DNA of 64,000 nucleotides from PGYR01 sp041675005 (lineage in GTDB: Bacteria; Bacteroidota; Ignavibacteria; Kapaibacteriales; UBA2268), in assembly GCA_041675005.1 (NCBI GenBank), contig JBAYUQ010000013.1, positions 17,518 to 81,517 of the forward strand. Direction: 5' to 3'. Under the pieces are notes generated by a model. It was not told the origin of the DNA. It did not search any database and saw only the letters and a program-made list of their open reading frames with translations. The position numbers and the translations under genes are program-made. This document shows positions 43,979 to 53,726 of the stretch, one piece after another (within the stretch, counting starts at the first letter, position 1; each line of letters begins with the position of its first letter).

Positions 43979-45247
43979 TTAGTTTTTAGTCAATGTCGTT
44001 TTTAGAATATCAGCAAATTTATAACAATCTTCATAAGAATTATATAATGGAACTGGTGCTACCCTGATAACATCGGGTTCTCGCCAATCCGAAATAATAT
44101 TATGCTTTGTCAATTCATCGAAGAGAGATTTATCAGCATTCTTTACTCTTATTGAGAGCTGACATCCTCTTTGTTTTTGGTCTGACGGAGTTATTATCTC
44201 AATAGTATCCGTACCAATAGAATTGACCAATTGCTCCAAATAACCAGTTAATTTACTTGTCTTTTCATTCAGCTTTTCCATTCCTACTTCTTCGAATATA
44301 TCTAAAGATGCATTCAAAGCAGCCAGTTGGAATATAGGAGGATTTGATAGTTGCCATCCTTCGGCACTATGAATTCCATCAAACTCGCGTCCCATAAGGA
44401 ATCGAGTCTTTTTGTTTTGTCCCCACCAACCTTCGAATCTAGGTAAATCTTCTTTCAAATGTCTCTCATGTACGAATATGCCTGCAATTCCACCAGGCCC
44501 AGCATTCAAGTATTTGTAGCTACACCATGCGGCGAAGTCAATACCCCAATCGTGCAATTGTAAATGGATGTTTCCTGCGGCATGTGCTAAATCGAATCCA
44601 GCTACTATGTCATTCTTGTGTGCAATTTCAGTAATAGCTTTCATATCGAATAGTTGACCAGTATAATAGTTCACACCACCAAGCATAATCAGAGCTATTT
44701 CATCTGATTGACTTTCCAATACACTTTGTATATCTTCGAATCTAACTGTGTGCTCACCATCTCTTGCTCTTAGGTATATCAAATCCGTCTTAGGGTTGCC
44801 GCCGTGGAACTCTATCTGACTTTTAACAGCGTAGACATCCGAAGGGAATGCGTCATACTCGATTACTATTTTTCTTTTCTTGCCCTCTGGTCTAAAGAAA
44901 GAAACCATAAGGAAGTGCAAGTTTGCAGTTAAGCTATTCATAGCTACTACTTCTTCGGGTTTAGCACCAACTACTCTTGCAAGCTTCTCAGTAACTATTT
45001 CGTGGTATGGCATCCAAGGGTTTTTCGCCTCAAAGTGACCATCTACACCGTATTTCGCCCAATCGTCCAGCTCTTGGTTTATATATTCGCGAGTGGATTT
45101 TGGCTGTAACCCCAGCGAGTTACCTGTAAAGTATAGCTTCTCATTCCCATTGCTATCAAGTGGTAAATGGAATCGGTTACGATATTCATGTAGTTCGTCG
45201 TTTTTATCTAAATTTTGTGCGTATTCTAAGCTAAAAAAATCGCTCAT
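43979..45247 (-). CDS. kynU: Kynureninase
   Basis: 422 residues. PLP enzyme that splits 3-hydroxykynurenine to 3-hydroxyanthranilate and alanine. FTGNSLGLQPKSTREYI, VGGVNYYTGQLFD-like segment, FDLAHAAGNIHLQLHDWGIDFAAWCSYKYLNAGPG with the PLP Lys, and RFEGWWGQNKKTRF are intact. Overlaps the upstream formamidase gene by 4 bp. Confidence 0.96.
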   Translation of the reverse strand: MSDFFSLEYAQNLDKNDELHEYRNRFHLPLDSNGNEKLYFTGNSLGLQPKSTREYINQELDDWAKYGVDGHFEAKNPWMPYHEIVTEKLARVVGAKPEEVVAMNSLTANLHFLMVSFFRPEGKKRKIVIEYDAFPSDVYAVKSQIEFHGGNPKTDLIYLRARDGEHTVRFEDIQSVLESQSDEIALIMLGGVNYYTGQLFDMKAITEIAHKNDIVAGFDLAHAAGNIHLQLHDWGIDFAAWCSYKYLNAGPGGIAGIFVHERHLKEDLPRFEGWWGQNKKTRFLMGREFDGIHSAEGWQLSNPPIFQLAALNASLDIFEEVGMEKLNEKTSKLTGYLEQLVNSIGTDTIEIITPSDQKQRGCQLSIRVKNADKSLFDELTKHNIISDWREPDVIRVAPVPLYNSYEDCYKFADILKTTLTKN

Positions 45248-46053
45248 TTTTTCTCCAATTTGTATAATAAGGGCGTTGAGGGAGCTGCATCTGACAAGAA
45301 AGGTGGTATTTGAATATCCAATAGATAATAACCATCAGCTACCGAATCATCAGCATAAATGAACTCTGATACAGTTTTGTGAGCTGTATTTGAGTTTACT
45401 TCTCGCTCTTCTCCCACTTGCCAATATGCTCTGTGATTCATCATCAGCCCATCGTCATAAAGTCGGTCTATGGACGGCATATCTACTAATAGATTGCTAA
45501 TCCCTAATTCTAATATATATTCCATAGCATCTAGTGAAAAGTATGCCGGAACATCGTCATAATTGTCTGAAAGTTTTTTATCGGTGTTAGGTAGTGTTCG
45601 GATGATTAGAGAATCAAACTCTACATTTCCGTACTTCTTAATTTCTATTGCTAATAGCTCTTTTGTTATAAGCAAATCACCATTTTCCAGCGAATAGTTA
45701 TAGTGATGAGCGTGGTCATTAGCTATTATTGGCTTTATAGTGATTAGCAAGGACGTAGATATTCGATTGAAATTAGTCTCGGCAATATGTATTCTATCAC
45801 GTGTGATATGTCCTATGCACTCGGTATGTGTTCCGTTACAATGAGGAGTTAGTTCGATAGTCTCGAAATTACACGAGCCACCTTGTCTAATATCTCCAAC
45901 GAAAGTACCATCTTTATAAGCTCTGCTCTGAGCAAAAGGTACATCATAAGTATTAGGCTGCTTGCCAACAAAGTCTAGAGGAATAGCAATGCTAATTGGC
46001 TTTGACAAGTCTGCGAGATATATGTGGTCGCTAATGTGGAATTGAGCTATCAT
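45244..46053 (-). CDS. Cyclase-family hydrolase, probable kynurenine formamidase
   Basis: 269 residues. The metal-binding motif of KynB-type cyclases appears as HCNGTHTECIGH, then a conserved YFSLDAMEYILELGISNLLVDMPSIDR. It would hydrolyse N-formylkynurenine to kynurenine, the step before KynU and Kmo, which lie directly downstream. The usual HxGTHxDxPxH reads HCNGTHTECIGH here, so the Asp is Glu. Two bp separate it from coaD. Tryptophan 2,3-dioxygenase and 3-hydroxyanthranilate dioxygenase are absent from the window. Confidence 0.82.
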   Translation of the reverse strand: MIAQFHISDHIYLADLSKPISIAIPLDFVGKQPNTYDVPFAQSRAYKDGTFVGDIRQGGSCNFETIELTPHCNGTHTECIGHITRDRIHIAETNFNRISTSLLITIKPIIANDHAHHYNYSLENGDLLITKELLAIEIKKYGNVEFDSLIIRTLPNTDKKLSDNYDDVPAYFSLDAMEYILELGISNLLVDMPSIDRLYDDGLMMNHRAYWQVGEEREVNSNTAHKTVSEFIYADDSVADGYYLLDIQIPPFLSDAAPSTPLLYKLEKK

Positions 46054-46055
46054 AA

Positions 46056-46535
46056 TTAGTATCCAAATTTCTCTTTTAGTTTTTGCTCTACTACTTTTGG
46101 TACGAATTCAGATACATTCTGCTTGTAACGAGCGATTTCACGTATGATGCTCGAATTAAGGTACGTATATTTCTCATGTGGCATTAGGAATACTGTCTGT
46201 AATTCTGGTTGCATTTTCCTGTTCATCAGAGCTATTTGCATCTCATATTCGAAATCAGTTACGGAACGTAGCCCCCTGATAATAGCCGTAGCTCCCACCG
46301 AAACAGCATAATCTACTATCAATCCACTATGGAAAGCAACGTCAACTCTCTGCTCGTGAGCCAAGCTCTGCTGTACCATCTCTAATCGTTCCTCTTGAGT
46401 AAAGAGACTGCTTTTCTTAGAGTTGATACCGATAACCACATAAACCTTGTCGAACATCTTAGCTGAACGTTCGATAACGTCTATATGTCCATTGGTAATA
46501 GGGTCAAATGAACCAGGATAAATCGCAATTTTCAT
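46056..46535 (-). CDS. coaD: Phosphopantetheine adenylyltransferase
   Basis: 159 residues, family length. YPGSFDPITNGHIDVIERS holds the nucleotidyltransferase HxGH-type site (TNGH), and IIRGLRSVTDFEYE, NSSIIREIA complete the signature. Converts 4'-phosphopantetheine and ATP to dephospho-CoA. First gene of the seven-gene operon; a TATTTTTG box on the minus strand at 46574-46567 may be its promoter -7 element. Confidence 0.97.
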   Translation of the reverse strand: MKIAIYPGSFDPITNGHIDVIERSAKMFDKVYVVIGINSKKSSLFTQEERLEMVQQSLAHEQRVDVAFHSGLIVDYAVSVGATAIIRGLRSVTDFEYEMQIALMNRKMQPELQTVFLMPHEKYTYLNSSIIREIARYKQNVSEFVPKVVEQKLKEKFGY

Positions 46536-46716
46536 AGTAGCATAGTTTGTTTGTTTTATCTAATAACAAAAATACTAAATTTTTGGGAGAAAATGGAATT
46601 AGGGGAAATAACTGAAAATAGAATTTTCAAATATCATTTTCTTTGATTATTTTGATAGTGTATTTGGGGTAGAAGTATTTTTAATTATAATCTAGTGCAT
46701 TTAATACAGAGGATTT

Positions 46717-47586
46717 ATGAAAATAATAATTATTCTATTTTTATCTATAAACACCATTTTTGCAGGTATTTATAGATCAGATGTTGACGTTAATGAACTA
46801 ATCGAATTAGCTAATCAAGAAAAGTTTGATTGTGTTGGGAAAATTAATTCTGGTAATGATCAAACATTTGGAGGGTCTTGCATCGCCATTTCAGAAAACA
46901 TAGTTATAACTAATGGTCATGTACTAACAGAAGTGAAAACAGAACCAGATACTATGGAGTTTAACGGACAGCGTGTTATAGTTTACCAACCAGTCTCGGA
47001 AAGGTGGGTTACTCCATCTGAAGTAAGTGTTGAATTAGTGGGTAAAACTTACTCTGTAAAACAGATAATAATTCATCCTGATTATCTCGATACTAATAGT
47101 CGAGAAATAGATCTAGCGATTATAATTACTAATGAGAAAATTGAGGGTATCAGTTTCCCAAAGATTTATAATGATGAATTACAACTTGGAAAAGAAGTAA
47201 TTGGGGTTGGATATGGTGCCTCAGGTGTAGGGAATGACCCAGCTTCCGTATCCTTAAAAGGTGAAAAAATTTATGGTACAAATATTTTAGATAGTATAAG
47301 AACTATTAAAAATGGATATAAAGCATTTTATACCGATTTTGATAGTGATGATGATTGTTGTAACGTATTAGGTTCTAGTAATCAAACTGCTTATGAATTA
47401 TGCGCAGCTGGCGGAGATAGTGGTTGTCCCTATTTTATAACAGAAAATGACGAATTGTTTTTAATTGGTATTTTATTCAGAGGGAATTATCATATTGACA
47501 ATATACAGAAAGGATACTATTATGGTTCTACGAGTGGCATAATTGAAATAAAAAGCTTTGCTAGTTGGATAGATGAGTATAAATAA
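46717..47586 (+). CDS. Secreted S1-like serine protease
   Basis: 289 residues. Signal peptide ends TIFAG. Triad motifs: VITNGHVL (His), REIDLAIII (Asp) and AAGGDSGCPYFI (Ser). The His motif TNGH is looser than the TAAHC of classic trypsins, and DCC-Cys pairs (DDDCCNV, YELCAAGG) suggest disulfides. No T9SS domain, so it may stay in the periplasm. GAGG precedes the ATG. Single gene, convergent with the next. Confidence 0.8.
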   Translation: MKIIIILFLSINTIFAGIYRSDVDVNELIELANQEKFDCVGKINSGNDQTFGGSCIAISENIVITNGHVLTEVKTEPDTMEFNGQRVIVYQPVSERWVTPSEVSVELVGKTYSVKQIIIHPDYLDTNSREIDLAIIITNEKIEGISFPKIYNDELQLGKEVIGVGYGASGVGNDPASVSLKGEKIYGTNILDSIRTIKNGYKAFYTDFDSDDDCCNVLGSSNQTAYELCAAGGDSGCPYFITENDELFLIGILFRGNYHIDNIQKGYYYGSTSGIIEIKSFASWIDEYK

Positions 47587-47660
47587 CTATTTCATATACA
47601 TTTTTGGTTCAGTCTCAATATCCCATTTAGGAGATACCTTATTTTTTATAATCTGTATTC

Positions 47661-48323
47661 TCACTTTATCCGAATATTTATCTCTTCTTTTTGTCCGACA
47701 GGATTAAGAAAATAAAACTTGAATTTATTATTATCTATTAAAAAGTTATCAAATAATTTATCGTATGACATTACATTATTTTCGACTGCCGATTCAGCTA
47801 CTAAATACTCGTCAAAATTGTATAAGTATTCTATATCTGTAAGGTGATTATGAAATATTAGATTAGTATAAGTAGTATCAGAAAAATAGAGTGAGTAATC
47901 TAAATCGTTATCGCCCCAAACAAACAGATATTTACTAATCCTGTTGATTTCTAATCCATTTTCTTTACTTATAAAAACAATGTCTGGTGGAACACAGCAA
48001 CCGCTTATCCATTCAAAAATAAATAATAGATAATTAGGGTATTCTTTTAGGAAAAAAAGTCCACTTCGTCCACATTCTAAAATCATTTCTTTTTTGCATG
48101 ACTTTAGAATTACTTTTTGATTATTCTCAAATGTCAACCAAGTAGAATCACAGTTTATTTGCCAATACATGAATGCGCCATTTTCAAAAAAAGTAGTATC
48201 GCACTTTAACTTGTTCTCATCGCTAAGACCTAACTCAATACAATCGCAATCTTTCTCTTTACTTAATATATCGAGAAAAGTAAAGGTTAGAATTACTAAT
48301 ACTAGTATTACTTTTGTTTTCAT
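47661..48323 (-). CDS. Secreted protein of unknown function
   Basis: 220 residues. Signal peptide (1-21, TFLDILSK) then DCDCIELG. Several Cys (DCDC; FEN-KVILKSCKKEMILECG; GCCVPPD) could form disulfides. The segment LFIFEWISGCCVPPDIVFISKENGLEI suggests a beta fold. No known family. Monocistronic, between the S1 protease and the hairpin-repeat region. Confidence 0.6.
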   Translation of the reverse strand: MKTKVILVLVILTFTFLDILSKEKDCDCIELGLSDENKLKCDTTFFENGAFMYWQINCDSTWLTFENNQKVILKSCKKEMILECGRSGLFFLKEYPNYLLFIFEWISGCCVPPDIVFISKENGLEINRISKYLFVWGDNDLDYSLYFSDTTYTNLIFHNHLTDIEYLYNFDEYLVAESAVENNVMSYDKLFDNFLIDNNKFKFYFLNPVGQKEEINIRIK

Positions 48324-48429
48324 AATTGTAGATATACGAATTTTTTTGTATTAATTCGTTACTTCCTTTTCCATCATTTCAAAGACTAATCACTCCTAGA
48401 CTTCTCGATAGCTACGCTTCTAGCTTTGA

Positions 48430-48605
48430 CAGATTCTACTAATATTTCACCCCTACGGGGTGGCTTTTGATTCTTATATACGATGGTTACAAATATACCG
48501 ACCCGTTGGGGCTTTTATGGAATCCTTTTTTCCTGGACTCTTCTAACGTCTACGGTGTTATATGAGTGACGTGAATGTCCACAGTTCGAGGATCTTCGCT
48601 TCCGA
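48430..48605. repeat. Hairpin-repeat element, copy 3
   Basis: CTACTAATATTT leads into hairpin caccccta-cggggtg (48448-48462), then gacccgttgggg, then CCTGGACTCTT (48532-48542) and GACGTGAATGT (48568-48578). The same words flank hairpins at 18700-18747 and 33351-33560, with different stem sequences. It abuts the 3' end of the dipeptidase gene. No gene in 48324-48605. Confidence 0.5.
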
Positions 48606-50237
48606 TTAATTCGTATTCTTCTTCCATTTTACGTCGTAGTAACCCGGCCTTTCTTTTACTACTTGTTCTAAGAATTTCTGCTCGTAGCCAACTCCTTCGG
48701 GGGTACGGCCTTCGTTCTTAGTCACGTCGTTCATATATCCATCATTGTATTTCACAGTTACGTATTCCCACAGCGATTTCCATTCTTTGTGAACTCTTTC
48801 TGCGTTGGCAATACTGTAATCCGATAGGAAGCTAGCAGCTAATTCGGGATTAGTTTTGTAAAGTTCAGCAGCCGCTTTTTCTAATTGTGGCTGATATGCT
48901 AAGAATTTATTTTCGTAGTTCTGTTGTACTTCTATTATGTCTTTTGAGATGTGGCTGTACATAGTATATGCCTTATTAGCAACTAGATTGAACACCCAGA
49001 ACATAGATTCCCAAGTGAAATCTTTGATTGAACCAACTGTGTATGGCTTAGGTGCTGATTGTAATGAGCTATAAAGCGGTACATAGCAACTAGTCGCTGC
49101 ATCATCTACGCCATACCAAAGTAATCCGCCAATCTCGTTAGGCAGGAAGCCCCGCATTTGAGCTACATAAGACCATGCAGTTTGCTGAGTGGATATTGGT
49201 CTTTCCCAACCGAATTTCTTGGTAGTATCGCTTTCCAATTTCCATGATAGGTTTTTCCATCTGTAAGGGCAGCCATAAGGTCCAGCTCCTAATCCTTTAG
49301 TCATATCGTATTCCGTTCCTTCGAAGTGATCACGCATCCAAGATTGTAAATCCTTCACAGAAATCTTAGAATCTGGTTTGATAAATAGGGGATAGGGTAC
49401 AGCGCCTTCAACAGCTCTCCAATAGTCTTCCGAAAGGTTTTGGCTAGGTGCGGCTAGTGAGAAAAACCTCCATACTCTACCTTCGCAATATAGAACTCCA
49501 CCTGGGTCAAGCGGATTGTAAGTATCAGCATAACTGAACTCTCCATTGAATTCTTTTGCTATTCCTTTCTCTTGGGCGAATGTAATTACATCTTTAGAGT
49601 AAAGGCAATTATTCGGGTCATTTTTGATGATTTTTCGGATTCTAGATTGATTAGCGTGAGCTGCGATAGAGCCATCTGGTATTCTTCGTGCTACCCATAC
49701 TATACCTTTGTTCCCAACACCTTTGGGGTGAACATCCATTATCCATACTTCATTTGGGTCAGCTATAGAAAATGACTCTCCTGTGCTATAATAACCATAC
49801 TTTGTAGTTAGACCATCTATCACTTTTATTGCTTCACGAGCTGTTTTAGCTCTTTGTAATGCTATTCGCATTAGCGAGCCATAGTCCATTATGCCTGTAG
49901 TATCTCTGTACTCATCTAAACCAGTGAATGTAGTTTCACCGATTGTTACTTGGTGTTGATTCATATTGCCAATTACACGGTAAGTGTGAGGTACTTGCTC
50001 TATTTCTCCTAATAGTTTGCCAGTATCCCAATCGTGTACTTCGAGCATAGCTCCTGCTTCGTGCTTCGCTTCTGGTAGATAGAATAAACGTTCCATAAAC
50101 CCACCAGCATCAGCGGCATAAGTTATCATTGTAGAGCCATCAGTTGTGGCTCCTTTCGTTACTAATAGGTTTGTACATGGGATTACACTTGAGTATCCCA
50201 CAATCAATAGTATTAAAGTAGTGATTATTATTCTCAT
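48606..50237 (-). CDS. C69-family dipeptidase
   Basis: 543 residues. After a signal peptide the mature protein starts with the nucleophile Cys21 (PCTNLLVTKGATTDGSTM), the N-terminal-nucleophile hallmark of C69/U34 dipeptidases. GETTFTGLDEYRDTTGIMDYGSLMRIALQRAKTAREAI and ADPNEVWIMDVHPKG are conserved. Probably periplasmic dipeptide hydrolysis. Its last 22 codons recur at 33561-33629. Single gene. Confidence 0.93.
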   Translation of the reverse strand: MRIIITTLILLIVGYSSVIPCTNLLVTKGATTDGSTMITYAADAGGFMERLFYLPEAKHEAGAMLEVHDWDTGKLLGEIEQVPHTYRVIGNMNQHQVTIGETTFTGLDEYRDTTGIMDYGSLMRIALQRAKTAREAIKVIDGLTTKYGYYSTGESFSIADPNEVWIMDVHPKGVGNKGIVWVARRIPDGSIAAHANQSRIRKIIKNDPNNCLYSKDVITFAQEKGIAKEFNGEFSYADTYNPLDPGGVLYCEGRVWRFFSLAAPSQNLSEDYWRAVEGAVPYPLFIKPDSKISVKDLQSWMRDHFEGTEYDMTKGLGAGPYGCPYRWKNLSWKLESDTTKKFGWERPISTQQTAWSYVAQMRGFLPNEIGGLLWYGVDDAATSCYVPLYSSLQSAPKPYTVGSIKDFTWESMFWVFNLVANKAYTMYSHISKDIIEVQQNYENKFLAYQPQLEKAAAELYKTNPELAASFLSDYSIANAERVHKEWKSLWEYVTVKYNDGYMNDVTKNEGRTPEGVGYEQKFLEQVVKERPGYYDVKWKKNTN

Positions 50238-50262
50238 AGTTTTTCTTTATTCGTTTAAATTC

Positions 50263-50299
50263 AAAAAAAAAGCGACCATATTGTTAAATATAATCGCTT
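50263..50299 (-). terminator. Terminator of the fibronectin-like T9SS gene
   Basis: Stem aagcga (50270-50275) / tcgctt (50294-50299) with an inner AT stem, then nine T residues on the minus strand; 20 bp after the stop codon. Confidence 0.85.
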
Positions 50300-50319
50300 T
50301 AAGTTATTAAATAATCAGC

Positions 50320-52971
50320 TTATCTACTAATTATTATTTTACCTGATTGATACTTAGTACCTGTTTGCAATTTGAATAAGTAACTACCATTACTTAAGTT
50401 ATCCAAATTAAGTGGCAGTATATTTAGGTTTCCGTTTCCGTTAATATTTTCCAAATTGAATACAGTTCTTCCAGTTTGGTCAACTATTATAAAGTTCACG
50501 TTACCAGGTGTATCCAAATTGAATCTCAATTCAGCTCTGTTTTGTATAGGATTAGGTACTATACTTGTACCGAAGTCAAAGTTACCATCAGTCACAGTAG
50601 ATTGAATATCAGTTGTGAATGAGAAAGCTTCTGACCAAGGGCCAAATCCAGCTTCGTTCCAACCTCTAGTTTTCCAGAAGTAAGTAGTAGAGAGATCGAG
50701 TTTGTTTTCGTAGTTGATTGTTTCTTCAAATACTCTTTGGTTGTATATGACTGTATCAGCAAAATCTTGAGTTTTACTAATCAATAATTCATAACCACTT
50801 TCGCTAGAAAGACCTAAATCAGTTCTTGCTACTTTAGTCCACTCGAACACTGTTTTCTTGAATGAAACTTCGTTCTCGCCGTCCTCTGGCTTTATAGCTA
50901 ATGCTTGGTCAGTCGGTGGCTGTGCTATAGTACGGAATCTATGTGGTTTAGAATAAGCAGATGTAGTTGTCTGATTAACTGATGCAACTCGAAACCAATA
51001 CTCTTTGAAACTATCCAAATCAGTATAGTTATAAGAAGTATCTTTGATATTTTGGATTTCTTTTACTATATCACCTTCTTTGAATTTCAAATCTTCAGCT
51101 ATTTGCAAGTTATAAGAAGTTGCATTGCTAGATGAGTTCCAGTACATAAAACCAGTAGTTGGTAATTTGATTGAAAGATTCTCAGGATAAAGCAAGAAAG
51201 GTACATTAGTAAATCCTTCACCTGTAGTGAACTGATAAACTTGTGACCAAGGTGATGTACCCCATTGATCATTAGACCTAACCATCCAATAATAGACAGT
51301 ATTAGGAAGTAAGTCTTTTTGTAAAATACTGTTAGTCTTAATACCATTTTGTCCGAATTCATTTACGAATTCATCGTCTGTTGAAAATCTGATGTCATAG
51401 TTGTTTGCAGTCGGTACAACGCTCCATTGGAACTGTACCTCTGTAGTTATATTAGATTCTGCATTTTCAGGATAAATAAGATTAGGGAAACCTTGTATAG
51501 ACTTCAGACTATATACATTAGACCAATCGCTAAAGCAACCACTAAGGAATGTACGAACTCTATAGTAATAAGGAGTATTGTATGATTCGAGTATAACAGT
51601 AAAGTTTTTATCAATAATCCCGGATTCATCTAGCTCTAAATCTGTGAAACTAATATTCTTGGAAATCTGTAGATTGTAATATGATGAACCACTATTTGGT
51701 TCCCATTCGAAAGTGATACCACGAGGTACTTCTGTAGTCCCATCAACAGGGCTTTTCATAAGTGGTGCAGCACCAGTAGTGAAATAAGTCTCTGCTTCAG
51801 ACCACAAACCAACATTATTATCATCATTCGCTCGCACTCTCCACCATACTTGTTTAGTTGATAACAGCACATCACCAGTAATACTAGTACCAGCAATCTT
51901 TACTTGAGAAAAAGTGATATCATTATTTGCTTTAGAGAATATGGGAGTCTTTGATGCTTGTATCTCATAGTGAGTCGCACCCGGTACTGCTGCCCAAGTA
52001 AAAGTAGTTACGATAGGAACACAGGATAAAGTGTCACCAGGAGAAGTAGCTACAGCCGCAGGGTATGCTGTTTTGAAATTGAATGCTTTTGACCATTCTG
52101 AAGTACACGCCTGTCCTAATGTTCTCATCCTCCAATAATATTTCTTGTTGTAATTAGGTGGATTCCAAGCAAAAGAAAGACCAGTCATATTCATTTGATT
52201 AACTAACAAATTACTGAAGTTAGCATCATCTGAAACTTGCAAATCATAAGATTGAGCCCCACCAGCAGCAGGCCACGTAAATATAACGTCAAGAGGTGTA
52301 CCTACAGAATCGTTTCTTGGTGTTGCCATTTCTGGTGGACCTACTAAAGTTGTAAGTCTTCTGGACTCAGAGTATGGGGTTTCGCAACCAACTTGTATTC
52401 CCTTTACTCTCCAATAGTAAGTTGTGAAATATTTATCTAAATCGAATGATGCAGTAGTCCCAGTGATTTGTGTGTCAACTACTGTCGGCGAAAAGTTAGG
52501 GCTTGAAGATATTTGTATTTTGTATTTAGTTGCATTTGGAACTACAGTCCATGAGAATGTCTGAGAGAATACCTGGCATTCTAACATATCATCAGGCGTT
52601 GTCAACGCAGGTGGTGCAGGGTGAGTAGTAAAATTAAAATGTTCACTCCATTCATCAGTTTCGTTGATGATATGAACACCGACCTTCCAATAGTATTTTG
52701 TACTGTAATTTGGTAATTCAAAAGCTACAGTTGTATCAGAATAATTCAAATCTTTTTTCACAGTATCTGAGAAATCATTTTTTGTAGAAATGACATACAT
52801 ATAATGTGATGCATCACTGACTCTAGTCCATTCGAATACCGCATCTCTATCAACGCAATCATCGGCATTTGCAGGGGATTTCTGTGTAGGGGCCGAAATT
52901 AATGCTTGTTGGGCGAAAATAAATAACGCGAAAAGCAATACGTACTTACTCAAGTAGTATATCTTTTTCAT
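50320..52971 (-). CDS. Large secreted protein with eight fibronectin-like repeats and T9SS domain
   Basis: 883 residues. Signal peptide ends ISAP. About eight repeats of ~95 residues, each with a core like FEWTxVxxAxxYxLQIS...F..........YYWRVRA...WSxxxxFxT, a fibronectin type III-like fold. The last ~85 residues (FGTSIVPNPIQNRAELRF ... LDNLSNGSYLFKLQTG ... KIIISR) form a type A C-terminal sorting signal. Presumably exported by T9SS and attached at the cell surface; a role in adhesion or matrix is an inference. Confidence 0.88.
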   Translation of the reverse strand: MKKIYYLSKYVLLFALFIFAQQALISAPTQKSPANADDCVDRDAVFEWTRVSDASHYMYVISTKNDFSDTVKKDLNYSDTTVAFELPNYSTKYYWKVGVHIINETDEWSEHFNFTTHPAPPALTTPDDMLECQVFSQTFSWTVVPNATKYKIQISSSPNFSPTVVDTQITGTTASFDLDKYFTTYYWRVKGIQVGCETPYSESRRLTTLVGPPEMATPRNDSVGTPLDVIFTWPAAGGAQSYDLQVSDDANFSNLLVNQMNMTGLSFAWNPPNYNKKYYWRMRTLGQACTSEWSKAFNFKTAYPAAVATSPGDTLSCVPIVTTFTWAAVPGATHYEIQASKTPIFSKANNDITFSQVKIAGTSITGDVLLSTKQVWWRVRANDDNNVGLWSEAETYFTTGAAPLMKSPVDGTTEVPRGITFEWEPNSGSSYYNLQISKNISFTDLELDESGIIDKNFTVILESYNTPYYYRVRTFLSGCFSDWSNVYSLKSIQGFPNLIYPENAESNITTEVQFQWSVVPTANNYDIRFSTDDEFVNEFGQNGIKTNSILQKDLLPNTVYYWMVRSNDQWGTSPWSQVYQFTTGEGFTNVPFLLYPENLSIKLPTTGFMYWNSSSNATSYNLQIAEDLKFKEGDIVKEIQNIKDTSYNYTDLDSFKEYWFRVASVNQTTTSAYSKPHRFRTIAQPPTDQALAIKPEDGENEVSFKKTVFEWTKVARTDLGLSSESGYELLISKTQDFADTVIYNQRVFEETINYENKLDLSTTYFWKTRGWNEAGFGPWSEAFSFTTDIQSTVTDGNFDFGTSIVPNPIQNRAELRFNLDTPGNVNFIIVDQTGRTVFNLENINGNGNLNILPLNLDNLSNGSYLFKLQTGTKYQSGKIIISR

Positions 52972-53042
52972 AAAAAACTCCGTATAATTTTAATAATTTG
53001 TATTTTTTCTAGTTTAATAACAGACTAACACTAAAATAGTTA

Positions 53043-53726
53043 CTATTTAAGCACTATTTTAGCAATCTCTAAATCAATTTCGGTAGTAATTTTAAAATTT
53101 TGCATTTCACCGATTATTAATTTAGGAAATATTTTTGAGTATTCTAATATAGAAGAATCATCTGTCCCTTTGAATCTATTTCTATTTGAATATTCGTATG
53201 CCTTTACATATAATTCTTTTTCGAAAATCTGTGGTGTTTGAACCGAAGCTAACATCTCTCTATCAATAGTTTCGTATATATAAGGTTCCTTTTTCTCATT
53301 GTCTATTGTCTTTATAGTGTCAGTTGGATGTAAGTAAGGCACTACTCCATTATATTTCTGGACAGCTGTCATCAATTTTTCTATTAGCTTATGAGATACA
53401 AAAGGACGCACAGCATCGTGTATCATAACGTAACTCGAATCTGGGCTAATATGCTCTATGGAATTATATATTGAATTAAAGCGAGTTCTCCCGTGAGGAG
53501 TTATTTTGTATTTATCTTTGAACTCTATTGGTATTGACACTTCGATTTCGTCTATATAAGTATCGTCTGCTGGTATTAATAGCTGATGTATATTGTCGAA
53601 GGTTTTGAATTTGGATAATGTCCAATTTAGTACAGACTTTCCGTGTATTTCTATATATTGCTTTGGTATATCGGCACCTACTCTTTCACCGATTCCACCA
53701 CAAGGTACTATCAATGTGTATTTCAT
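53043..53726 (-). CDS. ispD: 2-C-methyl-D-erythritol 4-phosphate cytidylyltransferase
   Basis: 227 residues, family length. N-terminal CTP-binding loop CGGIGERVGADIPKQY, VMIHDAVRPFV, VQTPQIF and TDDSSILEY all fit IspD. It makes CDP-methylerythritol in the MEP isoprenoid pathway. In place of the common PAAG the loop reads PCGG. Overlaps the upstream GWxTD gene by 4 bp (ATGA). Confidence 0.92.
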   Translation of the reverse strand: MKYTLIVPCGGIGERVGADIPKQYIEIHGKSVLNWTLSKFKTFDNIHQLLIPADDTYIDEIEVSIPIEFKDKYKITPHGRTRFNSIYNSIEHISPDSSYVMIHDAVRPFVSHKLIEKLMTAVQKYNGVVPYLHPTDTIKTIDNEKKEPYIYETIDREMLASVQTPQIFEKELYVKAYEYSNRNRFKGTDDSSILEYSKIFPKLIIGEMQNFKITTEIDLEIAKIVLK

